A stretch of DNA of 64,000 bases, taken from assembly GCF_030718205.1 (NCBI RefSeq), contig NZ_JAUZQF010000006.1:62001-126000 (forward strand), read 5' to 3'. The notes beneath the pieces were generated by a model. The model was not told the DNA's origin, did not search any database, and saw only the letters and a program-made list of their open reading frames with translations. This document shows positions 37,716-45,635 of the stretch, one piece after another. This stretch comes from Nonomuraea turcica. Lineage in GTDB: Bacteria > Actinomycetota > Actinomycetes > Streptosporangiales > Streptosporangiaceae. The position numbers were made by a program, and so were the translations under genes. Positions within the stretch are counted from its first letter, which is position 1. Every line of letters starts with the position of its first letter.

Positions 37716-38326
37716 GCCGCCAGGTATAGCAAGCCGCGGTATGTCCGGGGTATGTCGAGGGCTCTCGTAGTGCTTGCGGTGTAATCGTTTGAGCGTCTGA
37801 TGGCAGGTCGGGCAGGGGCCCTCGCCGGCGACTTCACCGCCTTCGCCCTCCCCGCATGGAGGGGCTTGTTCGTCTCTACTTGATCAACTACTTGCACTAT
37901 CAGGACTGGGCCCATTCCTGACGAGATCTCGCCGCCGCCGAGCGTCGGCATCTCGTCGTCGCGCTCCTGCTCGGCGGCGGCGAGGTTTTTCAGCGCCTGC
38001 CGGTAGTAGGACGGCTTCAGTTCGACACCGACCGCGTACCGTCCGGCCCGGACGGCGCTGTACAGCTCAGACCCGACCCCGGCGAACGGGGTGAACACAC
38101 GCTCTGCCGGGTTGGACCACAGGGCGAGGCACCGGTCGATGACGTCGAGCTGCAGCGGGTGGACGTGCTTCTCGTCCTCCTCGTCGCGTGCCTGCCTGTA
38201 CGGCAGCACCCGGTCGAGCCGGATGTCGTCCCAGAACGCGGACGCGTACTGCCGCCAGACCCAGTGTGACCACCGGTTTTCGGTCTGCTTGCCCTCCCAG
38301 CCGCGGTAGCGCAGCAGGTCGGCGGG
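37712..38326 (-). pseudogene. C-terminal remnant of a DNA methyltransferase
   Basis: From about 38326 down to 37949 the minus strand encodes a convincing end of an N4/N6-type DNA methyltransferase: ENRWSHWVWRQYASAFW, HPLQLDVIDRCLALW and FTPFAGVGSELYSAVRAG. The catalytic DPPY-type motif and the rest of the N-terminus are missing. After ERDDEM the frame stays open to 37712 but no longer looks like the family. It may once have been a phage- or element-borne modification gene. The peptide operon's promoter must lie within or near this remnant. Confidence 0.7.
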
Positions 38327-38329
38327 CGC

Positions 38330-38501
38330 CGGTACACGCACATCGCGAAGGAGTGGCGGACCCAGCTCAGGAAGGATCTTCAACAGGTGTGGGAGCAGGC
38401 GCTCGCCGATCTTTTGAAGCCGTTCCGGGAGGGGAAGCGGGACCCGATCCCGCCGTTCTCCGCCGACGCGGACGTGGTCGATCTGGTGACGTCTGAGGCC
38501 T
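38330..38501 (+). pseudogene. C-terminal fragment of unknown gene, possibly a recombinase
   Basis: The plus strand encodes RYTHIAKEWRTQLRKDLQQV and ends FSADADVVDLVTSEA before TGA at 38499-38501. It has no start and abuts the methyltransferase remnant head-to-head. The YTHIA start and the place next to the tRNA att site would fit an integrase C-terminus, but I cannot confirm this. Confidence 0.4.
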
Positions 38502-38546
38502 GAAAATCCAAGATCGATCGCACTCTCATCGCATTCGATGAAGAAT

Positions 38547-38582
38547 GCCCGGCCCGAGTTGATCTCGGACCGGGCGTTTTTC
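38547..38582. terminator. Hairpin terminator beside tRNA-Thr
   Basis: Stem GCCCGGCCCGAG with CTCGGACCGGGC, one mismatch, loop TTGAT, followed by TTTTT on the plus strand. It can end the plus-strand fragment and, on the minus strand, serve as the new terminator for tRNA-Thr. Confidence 0.7.
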
Positions 38583-38592
38583 CTGGTCAAAC

Positions 38593-38638
38593 CTGGAGCC
38601 GCCTTGGGGATTCGAACCCCAGACCCCTTCATTACGAG
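38593..38638. repeat. attR-like copy, 3' half of intact tRNA-Thr
   Basis: The right 46-base copy, identical to 32874-32919. It forms the anticodon-to-CCA half of the working tRNA, so the insertion left the tRNA functional. Confidence 0.88.
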
Positions 38639-38670
38639 TGAAGTGCTCTGGCCGACTGAGCTAAGGCGGC
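38594..38670 (-). tRNA. tRNA-Thr (anticodon CGU)
   Basis: The minus strand folds as a complete cloverleaf: acceptor arms GCCGCCT and AGGCGGC, D-arm GCTC/GAGC, anticodon arm CTTCA-CTCGTAA-TGAAG with anticodon CGT at 38634-38636, T-arm TGGGG-TTCGAAT-CCCCA, discriminator T and encoded CCA. It reads ACG codons. The gene is the insertion site of the element on its left. Beyond it, 38671-38967 shows no gene. Confidence 0.96.
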
Positions 38671-38967
38671 GCGCCGTTTGGCTTGGAAGAGTCTACAGGA
38701 GCCAGAGGGGTTCTCGCTCCCACCGATCACCCGATGCCCGGACAGATCACCCCGCCCCCAGCCCTTCCCAGCAACCTGCCTCCCGGAGTTCACCGGCCCG
38801 CGCCCTCCGTGAGTACTGTCTGGACTGCGATGTCCGGCTGCTCGTCTTCGATCAGCCCAGGTACGGTCTGCGGGACGGGACGGATGCCGCGCAGGAAGGG
38901 TGCCAGCATCGCCGCTGACATCGAGGCGACGCTGATGCCCCCAGGGCACCCGCCACCGGGTCCCTGG

Positions 38968-39801
38968 CTATGACGGTCCGTCGCCGTACATGGCGTCGTG
39001 TTGTTGACGCGGCGAGCACACGCTTGCTTTGGAGCACGCACACCGCCGCCCTCCATCGTTGAGCCGCACCACCACGGAGTCGGACGGCACATTGTGCCCC
39101 ACGACCGTCCCCGCCCCCTGCGGGGTCTCCACACTGGCCCCCACCCGGGGCGCCGAAGCCCGGAACTCCTGATACAGCGGATGCTCGTACTTGAGGCAGC
39201 ACATGAGCCGCCCGCACGCGCCCGCGATCCGCAGCGGATTGACCGGCAGATCCTGGTCCTTGGCCATGCGTACGGACACCGGCTCGAAGTCCTTCAAGAA
39301 CGTGGCACAGCAGAGGTCACGGCCACACGGGCCGATGCCGCCCTGCAGGCGTGCCTCGTCCCTCGGGCCGATCTGGCGCAACTCGACCCGGGCACGCAGG
39401 TTGCGGGCCAGATCTCGGACCAGGGCGCGGAAGTCCACCCGGTGCGGGGCCGAGAAATAGACCGTGTAGACGTTGTCCTGGTCCAGATAGTCGACCCCGA
39501 CCACCTTCATCGGCAGCGAGTGCCGCTTGATCAGGCGCTTGGACACGCTACGCGCCTCGGCCCGGCGGCGCTTGTTGGACTCGTCGCGGGCCAGATGCTC
39601 CTCACCTGCCGGCCCCGCGCACACCGGCAGCCCGTCGATGTCCTCACTCGAGTATTGCGGCGCCCACACGCACTCCGCCACCTCCGGACCCGAGTCGGTC
39701 GGCACGAGCACCTTGTCGCCCACCTTCGGGCTGTGCCCGCCGGGATCGAGGTAGTAGAGCCTCCCATAACGGGTGAAGCTCACGGCCATGATCATTCCCA
39801 T
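38968..39801 (-). CDS. ricT: PSP1-domain protein, RicT/YaaT-like
   Basis: A 277-residue PSP1-domain protein. The family hallmark Cys clusters are CGRDLCC and ACGRLMCCLKYEH; in Bacillus such Cys in the RicAFT complex hold iron-sulfur clusters and the complex affects RNA processing by RNase Y. The start is ATG at 39801 (MGMIMAVSFTRYG), with AGGAGG 13 bases upstream; ATGs at residues 3 and 5 are equally usable. It is close to holB and tmk, which is the usual place for this gene in Gram-positive bacteria. Confidence 0.88.
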   Translation of the reverse strand: MGMIMAVSFTRYGRLYYLDPGGHSPKVGDKVLVPTDSGPEVAECVWAPQYSSEDIDGLPVCAGPAGEEHLARDESNKRRRAEARSVSKRLIKRHSLPMKVVGVDYLDQDNVYTVYFSAPHRVDFRALVRDLARNLRARVELRQIGPRDEARLQGGIGPCGRDLCCATFLKDFEPVSVRMAKDQDLPVNPLRIAGACGRLMCCLKYEHPLYQEFRASAPRVGASVETPQGAGTVVGHNVPSDSVVVRLNDGGRRCACSKASVCSPRQQHDAMYGDGPS

Positions 39802-39911
39802 GGGCTCGAGCTCGCCTCCTGACGGCCTCGGGGGTTCTTGCGGCCTTCGTTGCCACACTACGTGGGTCCGTACGCGGAAGGTCAGGGGTGCGGAGATGGA
39901 TGTTCGCCGGA

Positions 39912-40955
39912 TCACTTGCTGATCGGGCACACCTTGCTGTCACGCAGGAACAAGCCGTAGTCGATCTCCAGCGTGGCCTGCACGGCCAGGCAGGGGATGT
40001 AGTTGGCCGAGGCCACCCCTGGTTGGCGCTTCAGCGTGGCGACCGTCTCGGCCCAGTCGGTGTTCGGCTTCAGCACCAACCGGAAGGATTCGGGCATGTC
40101 CTCCACGCGGGTTGCCTCGACCAGCGCCTTGTTGCTGTTGTACGCGCGTATGAAGTTCTCATACGCCGCTTTCTTGTCCTCAAAGACGTACGAGTGGACC
40201 TCAGGCATGGCCTCGATCAGCTTCCTGATGGCCGTTTTCTGGGCGTTCGTCGCCTCCCTGCCCCGCTTGGCAGAGAGTTTGTCCTTGCCCCGGGACTCGC
40301 GCTCGGCAGCGCACGCCGGCAGGGTGGACCCCTTGCCGCAGAGAAACACGCTGAGCCGCGGCTCCGACAGCCGCTCGGCCGACGCCTCGGCAGAGGCGGC
40401 TTTCCGGTCCACGACACTCCGTATCCCGGGCAGTCCTCGCAGCGCCTGCTGCACCTCGCGCCGATCAGCCCCCTCCTTGATCTCCAGCCGGAACGACATC
40501 GGCATGTCGGTGACCTTGATCGAGTCAAGCAGCGCCTTGTTGTCCGCGAAGCTGACCCGGAAGCTGTCGTAGGCGCTCGCCTGGTCCACGAAGAACACCG
40601 CTTCGACCTGCGTCAGCCCCTTCACCGCCCGCTCGACCGCGCGCACCTCCTCCAGGCTCGCGTCGCGCCCCCGGCACAGCGGCTCCTTCCGCGCTGACTT
40701 CGTGCACAAGAAGACGGCCATATCCGCCTCCTCCGGGTTCGTCGCCACCACCTGGTCCTCGCCTTCGAGACCGCCCAACCCCGCGGCGGTCGCCACCCCC
40801 GCGAGCACTACGGCCACCGCCACGGCCACCAGCCGGAAATCCATCCGGAGCCGCCGCCGCTCCGGTGCCCGCAGCGGCCTGAGAGTGCTGGGGTCGATCG
40901 CCGCCCCCGCCTCGGCGAGCGCCTCACGCAGTCTGTCTTCGACCGGGCTGTTCAT
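39912..40955 (-). CDS. Membrane-anchored protein with two FtsX-ECD-like domains
   Basis: A 347-residue protein with a basic cytoplasmic N-terminus, one helix (FRLVAVAVAVVLAGVATAAG), and two similar extracytoplasmic domains. Each has a Phe-Leu-Cys start (MAVFLCTKSA; LSVFLCGKG), a helix, and the run DMPxSFRLxxK with Ala-Tyr-x-x-Phe before it, which matches the extracellular domain of FtsX. There is no FtsX permease core. ATG at 40955 overlaps the sigma gene's TGA, with GGAGG just upstream, so both are made together. By position it may be the sigma factor's regulator or target; this is inference. Confidence 0.78.
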   Translation of the reverse strand: MNSPVEDRLREALAEAGAAIDPSTLRPLRAPERRRLRMDFRLVAVAVAVVLAGVATAAGLGGLEGEDQVVATNPEEADMAVFLCTKSARKEPLCRGRDASLEEVRAVERAVKGLTQVEAVFFVDQASAYDSFRVSFADNKALLDSIKVTDMPMSFRLEIKEGADRREVQQALRGLPGIRSVVDRKAASAEASAERLSEPRLSVFLCGKGSTLPACAAERESRGKDKLSAKRGREATNAQKTAIRKLIEAMPEVHSYVFEDKKAAYENFIRAYNSNKALVEATRVEDMPESFRLVLKPNTDWAETVATLKRQPGVASANYIPCLAVQATLEIDYGLFLRDSKVCPISK

Positions 40956-41521
40956 GATCCCTCCTTGAGTGCTCGGCCGAGGGCGGCCAGCCCTCGCGCG
41001 ATCGTGGACCTGGCCGTGCTCGCGCTGATCCCCATGGTCTCGGCGATCTCCTGGTCGGACAGGTCGAGGTAGTAGCGCAGCGTCAGCGCCTCGCGCTGCC
41101 TGCGCGGCAGCTCTCTCAGGGCGAGCAGGACCTCGCGCCGCTCCTCGCCCATGAGCGCGGCGCTCTCCGCCGACCAGACGGGTGGCTCGTAGGGCACCGC
41201 CCGCCGGAACACCACCGCCCGTCTTCGCAGGATCGACCGGCACCCGTTGAGCACCGCGGAGCGCACATAAACCAGGGCCTTGTCGACGTCCCGCAGCCTG
41301 CCTCGGCCGGCATGAGTGCGGGCGAACGCCTCCTGCACGACGTCCTCGGCGCTCGCCTGGTCACCGACCATGATGAGGGCCAGCCGCACGAGGCCCACGT
41401 GATGCTCGGCGAAGATCGACGCAACGTCGACCCGCTGCCGCGCCAGGGCCTCTTCTTGGGTGAGCAGTTCGGCTTCCACGTAACAGAGACGCCCGGAGGC
41501 CTCGTCTGCTGCTCCGGTCAC
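40952..41521 (-). CDS. SigE-family ECF sigma factor
   Basis: A 189-residue RNA polymerase sigma factor of the actinobacterial SigE group. Region 2 contains HHVGLVRLALIMVGDQASAE and DVVQEAF; region 4 contains LPRRQREALTLRYYLDLSDQ and the helix-turn-helix EIAETMGISASTARSTI. Start is GTG at 41521, with GGAAGA upstream. Its stop overlaps the start of the double FtsX-domain membrane protein, which occupies the place usually held by an anti-sigma factor. Confidence 0.92.
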   Translation of the reverse strand: MTGAADEASGRLCYVEAELLTQEEALARQRVDVASIFAEHHVGLVRLALIMVGDQASAEDVVQEAFARTHAGRGRLRDVDKALVYVRSAVLNGCRSILRRRAVVFRRAVPYEPPVWSAESAALMGEERREVLLALRELPRRQREALTLRYYLDLSDQEIAETMGISASTARSTIARGLAALGRALKEGS

Positions 41522-41602
41522 CCGGTTATCTTCCGCCTATCCCGCGCCAGGAGCGCACGCCGCGCGCCATGATCATGACCGCCGGGCTACACCAGGAAAG
41601 CC

Positions 41603-42775
41603 TCAGCCGCGCAGCGCCAGCATCATCGCCTCGACCGCGATCTGCGGGTTGACATTGGCCCCGAGCCGTTCCCTGCACTGCATGATCGCATCGATCCGCC
41701 GCATTGTTTCCTCGGGCGTCGACCGCTTGGCCAGTTGATCGAGATCGAACCGGATGTCGTCGTTCGCCAGCTCCACCGCCGCCCCGAACTGCATGGCCAG
41801 CACGTCGCGGTAGAACGACACCAGCTCGAGCAACGCCGAGTCCAGCGAGTCCCGCTTGATCCGCGTGGCCCGTGACTTCTGCCGGTCCTCCAGCTCCTTC
41901 AGCGCCCCGGCCCCGCCCCGCACCAGCCCTCGGTTGAGCCCCTTGCCCGTGGAGCCCTCGCCGTAGAGTTTGCGCAGCTCGGCGGTCTCATTCTCGTTGA
42001 GTGCGGCCGTGGCCGCAGCCGCCTCCTCCTCTGCCGTCTTCACCAGACGCTCGGCGGCGGACACGCACTCCCCCACCCCCGTGAGCGAGTGTGGAATGCT
42101 CAGCACGGCCTCGCGCCGCTGCCTGGTCCCCTCGTCGAGCGCCAGCGCCCGTGCCCTGCTGATGTGGCCCTGAGCGGCCCTGGCGGCGAAGGCGGCCGTC
42201 TCCCACGGCACGCTGTCACGCGTCGCGAGCACGTGGGCGACCGCGTCCGCGCTGGGTGTGGTCAGGGTGACCAGCCGGCAGCGCGACCTGATGGTGATCA
42301 TCAGATCGTCGGGGGCAGGCGCGCACAACAACCACACCGTGCGGGGCGGAGGCTCTTCGATGGCCTTGAGCAGGGCGTTCGCGGCCGACTCCGTGGCCCG
42401 GTCGGCGTCCTCGAACAGGATGACCCGCCACCGCCCCTGCCTCGGCGCCCCGGCGGCACGCAGGATGAGCTCACGGGTCTGCTTGACGCTGTAGGACAGG
42501 CCCTCGGGGCGTACGGACTCCAGGTCGGGGTGAGAGCCGATCAGCACCTGGTGGCACTGGTCGCAGTGGCCACAGCCGCCGTCAGGGCACAGCAGCGCCG
42601 CGGCGAAGGCACGGGCGGCGTCCTGGCGTCCGGAGCCGGGCGGGCCGGTGAACAGCCAGGCATGCGTCATACCCGTGCCGCGCCCGCCGCCGACGACCTC
42701 TCCGGCCGCCGCCGCGGCCCGCGACAGCACGGCCACCGCCTTGTCCTGCCCCACGAGGTCATCGAAAACGGTCAC
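41603..42775 (-). CDS. holB: DNA polymerase III subunit delta'
   Basis: A 390-residue clamp-loader subunit. The P-loop is degenerate (GPPGSGRQDAAR), as expected for delta', which does not hydrolyse ATP, and a zinc module follows (CPDGGCGHCDQC). The start is GTG at 42775. It follows tmk by 56 bases on the same strand, the usual tmk-holB pair. It is part of the replisome in the cytoplasm. Confidence 0.93.
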   Translation of the reverse strand: MTVFDDLVGQDKAVAVLSRAAAAAGEVVGGGRGTGMTHAWLFTGPPGSGRQDAARAFAAALLCPDGGCGHCDQCHQVLIGSHPDLESVRPEGLSYSVKQTRELILRAAGAPRQGRWRVILFEDADRATESAANALLKAIEEPPPRTVWLLCAPAPDDLMITIRSRCRLVTLTTPSADAVAHVLATRDSVPWETAAFAARAAQGHISRARALALDEGTRQRREAVLSIPHSLTGVGECVSAAERLVKTAEEEAAAATAALNENETAELRKLYGEGSTGKGLNRGLVRGGAGALKELEDRQKSRATRIKRDSLDSALLELVSFYRDVLAMQFGAAVELANDDIRFDLDQLAKRSTPEETMRRIDAIMQCRERLGANVNPQIAVEAMMLALRG

Positions 42776-42831
42776 GCGCTAAGGGTAATTGCCCGCCACC
42801 CCACGTGGGCGCAACAACGGGGGTGAGGGCC

Positions 42832-44883
42832 TCACCCCCAGTCGCGGATCGCCGGCATCGTCCCCGTGACGTCCTCCGCCTCCTCCGGGACCGGGTCGGG
42901 CAGAATGTCGCGGATGCGGTCCTGGATCTGCCGGGTGATCAGCTCGAGCGGCTGGGTGCCGTCCACGACCAGATATCGCTCGGGCGCGGCCGCCGCCAGC
43001 GCCCGGAACTCCTTGCGCACCCGCTCGTGGAACTCCAGCGGCTCGGCCTCGATCCGGTCGACCGCCCCGCCCAGCCGGGTCAGACCCAGCTTGGGCGGCG
43101 TATCGATGAGCACGGTCAGGTGCGGCACCAACCCACCCGTCGCCCAAGCGTTGATCTTGGACACGTCTTTGGGATCGAGCGCCCGCCCCGCGCCCTGGTA
43201 GGCCAGCGACGAGTCCACGTAGCGGTCGGTGATCACCAGCGAGCCCCGGTAGAGCGCCGGCCGGATCACCTTTTCCACGTGCTCGGCCCGGTCGGCGGCG
43301 TAAAGCAGCGCCTCCGAGCGCGCCGACAGCCCGCGCTCTGCCGCGTCCAGCAGGATGGCCCGCAGTCGCATGCCGACCTTGGTGGAGCCCGGCTCGCGCG
43401 TCTGCACGACGTCGTATCCCTGGTCGCGCAGCCAGATGGCGATCAGCCGCGCCTGGGTCGTCTTGCCCGACCCCTCGCCGCCCTCGAACGCCACGAACAA
43501 CCCCGGCACGTGCTCGACGGCCTCGGTGGGGAAGCGCTCGCCGCGCACCGCCGCGATGAGATCCGCCGCCAGGGAGACGCCCTTCCTGTCGTCCATGTGG
43601 CGCAGCGCCAGGAGGCCGACGATCGTGGCGAGCACCCCGCCGACCACCAGCACCAGGTTGGTCCCGTCGAACCGGTAGGCGAACTCGCCCAGCTCCAGCC
43701 TGTGCACGCCGAACAGCGCCGCCAGCGGGCTGGCGACGGCGACCACGAGCAGCAGCGTGACGCGCGCCGTGGACTGCAGGAACGCGAATGTACGGCCACG
43801 CAGCCCGTCCTCGACCTCCAGCCCGATCAGCGTGTAGCCGATGATCCAGGCGATCCCGGCGCACGCCCCGAGCAGCACGGTCAGCATGACCACGATCACC
43901 AGGTTGTGCACCAGCGCGATCGCGACCAGGACCAGCCCCGCCACCGTGATGGCCACCCCGAACAGCCGCCGCCGCGACAACTCGCGCAGCAGCCGGAGCC
44001 CGAAGAACATGCCCAGCGCCATGCCGACGAAGACCGCCGCGAACACGACACCGTAGGCCGCGTCGCCGCCACCCAGCGTGCTCACGTAGATCCTCGCCAC
44101 GCCGACCACAGCCCCACCGGCGGCGAACGCCCCCAGCATGCCGATGATCAGCCCGCGCACCAGCCGGTTGCCGCCGACGAACCGCCAGCCCTCAACGATC
44201 TGCTTGAGCACAGAGGGAGTGGAGATCGCGCCGTCCCGCTTGGGGATGTCACGCAACGTGAAGATCAGGAACGCCGACACCAGGTAGGCGCAGGCGTTGA
44301 CGACCAGCGCCAGCCCGGTGGCGTCCCGGCCGGCAGGGAACGGCACGACGGTCCTGATCAGGTCGCCCGCCACGGACAGCGCCGCGAACAACATGGCCGC
44401 GACCGGCGCGCTGCCGTACGTGACCAGCAGGTTGAGCCGGTTGGCCGACTCCAGCTGCTCCTTCGGCACCAGATTGGGCACCGTGGCGTCCTTGGCCGGG
44501 ACCCAGAACAGGTTGACGCACTCGACCAGGATGGTCGCCACGATGATCCACTGGTAACTGTTGACCACCGGGATCGACAGCACCACGGCGAACCTGGCCA
44601 GGTCCGCCGCGAACATCGTCAGCCGCCGGTCGAACCGGTCGGCGAACACGCCCGCGAGCGGCCCGAGCAGCACGGCCGGCAACATCTTGGCGATGAAGAC
44701 ACCGCCGACGGCCAGCGACTGCACACGGTAGTCGTCACCTTGGGTGAGGTTGGCGGCCAGCGCGGTCAGCGCCAGAATGTTGAGCCAGTCACCCAGACTG
44801 CACACCGACATGGCCATCCAGAGCCGTCGAAACGGCGCGTTGGCCAGCACGTGGGTAGGGCGGCGTCGGCCAGGGGCAGTCAT
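42832..44883 (-). CDS. tmk: MFS transporter fused to thymidylate kinase
   Basis: A 683-residue two-domain protein. The N-terminal 450 or so residues are an MFS-type transporter with about 10-12 helices and LAGVFADRFDRRL as the MFS loop motif. The C-terminal 220 residues are thymidylate kinase: P-loop FEGGEGSGKTTQ, TREPGST, and DRYVDSSLAYQG; it converts dTMP to dTDP. The fusion is known in several actinobacteria. Start is ATG at 44883; an upstream in-frame codon at 44925 is possible. The transport substrate is unknown. Confidence 0.93.
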   Translation of the reverse strand: MTAPGRRRPTHVLANAPFRRLWMAMSVCSLGDWLNILALTALAANLTQGDDYRVQSLAVGGVFIAKMLPAVLLGPLAGVFADRFDRRLTMFAADLARFAVVLSIPVVNSYQWIIVATILVECVNLFWVPAKDATVPNLVPKEQLESANRLNLLVTYGSAPVAAMLFAALSVAGDLIRTVVPFPAGRDATGLALVVNACAYLVSAFLIFTLRDIPKRDGAISTPSVLKQIVEGWRFVGGNRLVRGLIIGMLGAFAAGGAVVGVARIYVSTLGGGDAAYGVVFAAVFVGMALGMFFGLRLLRELSRRRLFGVAITVAGLVLVAIALVHNLVIVVMLTVLLGACAGIAWIIGYTLIGLEVEDGLRGRTFAFLQSTARVTLLLVVAVASPLAALFGVHRLELGEFAYRFDGTNLVLVVGGVLATIVGLLALRHMDDRKGVSLAADLIAAVRGERFPTEAVEHVPGLFVAFEGGEGSGKTTQARLIAIWLRDQGYDVVQTREPGSTKVGMRLRAILLDAAERGLSARSEALLYAADRAEHVEKVIRPALYRGSLVITDRYVDSSLAYQGAGRALDPKDVSKINAWATGGLVPHLTVLIDTPPKLGLTRLGGAVDRIEAEPLEFHERVRKEFRALAAAAPERYLVVDGTQPLELITRQIQDRIRDILPDPVPEEAEDVTGTMPAIRDWG

Positions 44884-45022
44884 GATTTCAGGGTATCCAG
44901 GTCTTGACCAGAAGCGGGTGGACAAGAGACGAGCCGGATATTCCCGGCGGACTCGTGGCCGAGGGTATTACGTACGCGGCCCCGCGCGCAGGTTACACAC
45001 CTCGAATGGGTCCCCGAAAATA

Positions 45023-45565
45023 TCACCAATTGAAAACTCCGGTCCCATCTCGAGCCTCTGCTACCAATGGGCCCCACTCGGCCCGGATATCGGGTGGCAG
45101 GTCCAGATCGTCCCAGAGCTCGGCGAGCAGCACACCGTCCACGTGGTCGTGTAGTTCCTGAGGACTGCCCTCGCACAACAACAGCGTGTATGCCGCCCTC
45201 CGCTCCGCACGGTCGGCCAGGTCGTAGTCACGGCCACGCAGCCGCGCCATCCCCAGCGCCGCGGCGACCGGCAACCGCCACAACCGGCTCGGCACAGGAA
45301 AGGGCCGCGCGGCGAACTCCACCTTCGGCTCCAGCGCCAGCCGGAACCCGGCTGCGTCGAGGATGCGCCCGGCCGTCTCGAGCGTCGGCGACTTCCTGCC
45401 GTGCTCATAGGCCGACAGCGTGGTCCGCGACGTGCCGCTGACGGTGGCCAGTGCCTTCTGATTCATGCTCGCGGCGTGCCTGGCCTGCTTGAACAGCAGC
45501 CCACCGCGCTCAGCCCAGATGGCGACACCAGACGCCAGCGCCGCCTCCATCGGCGAGGACACCAT
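45023..45565 (-). CDS. XRE-family DNA-binding protein with C-terminal domain
   Basis: A 180-residue regulator. The helix-turn-helix is NQKALATVSGTSRTTLSAYE, at about residues 35-54, followed by the HGRKSPTLET turn typical of the family. The C-terminal 100 residues are Ala/Arg-rich and of unknown role; in similar proteins such tails are antitoxin-like or sense a ligand. Start is ATG at 45565; a second ATG lies at residue 6. It is a single gene between MFS-tmk and the metallophosphoesterase, with no toxin gene next to it. Confidence 0.82.
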   Translation of the reverse strand: MVSSPMEAALASGVAIWAERGGLLFKQARHAASMNQKALATVSGTSRTTLSAYEHGRKSPTLETAGRILDAAGFRLALEPKVEFAARPFPVPSRLWRLPVAAALGMARLRGRDYDLADRAERRAAYTLLLCEGSPQELHDHVDGVLLAELWDDLDLPPDIRAEWGPLVAEARDGTGVFNW

Positions 45566-45635
45566 GGATGATCCTTTCCGTACGTATCCGTCCGGATACT
45601 ACGGCATCATGGCGCCCTGTGGCCACTCGACTACG

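Larger units (their letters stand above)
32874..38638. mobile_element. Integrated element between tRNA-Thr att repeats (about 5.8 kb)
   Basis: The element is bounded by identical 46-base copies of the tRNA-Thr 3' half. Its right copy rebuilds a complete tRNA and brings a new hairpin at 38547-38575; the left copy keeps the older terminator. Inside are a six-gene minus-strand operon for a Cys-rich peptide, a small membrane protein, and fragments of a TPR protein, a DNA methyltransferase and possibly a recombinase. No intact integrase is inside, so it appears immobile. Confidence 0.75.

Noticed and set aside
45023..45565. Toxin-antitoxin pair with the XRE protein
   Set aside because: No small toxin gene lies on either side; its neighbours are MFS-tmk and a metallophosphoesterase.
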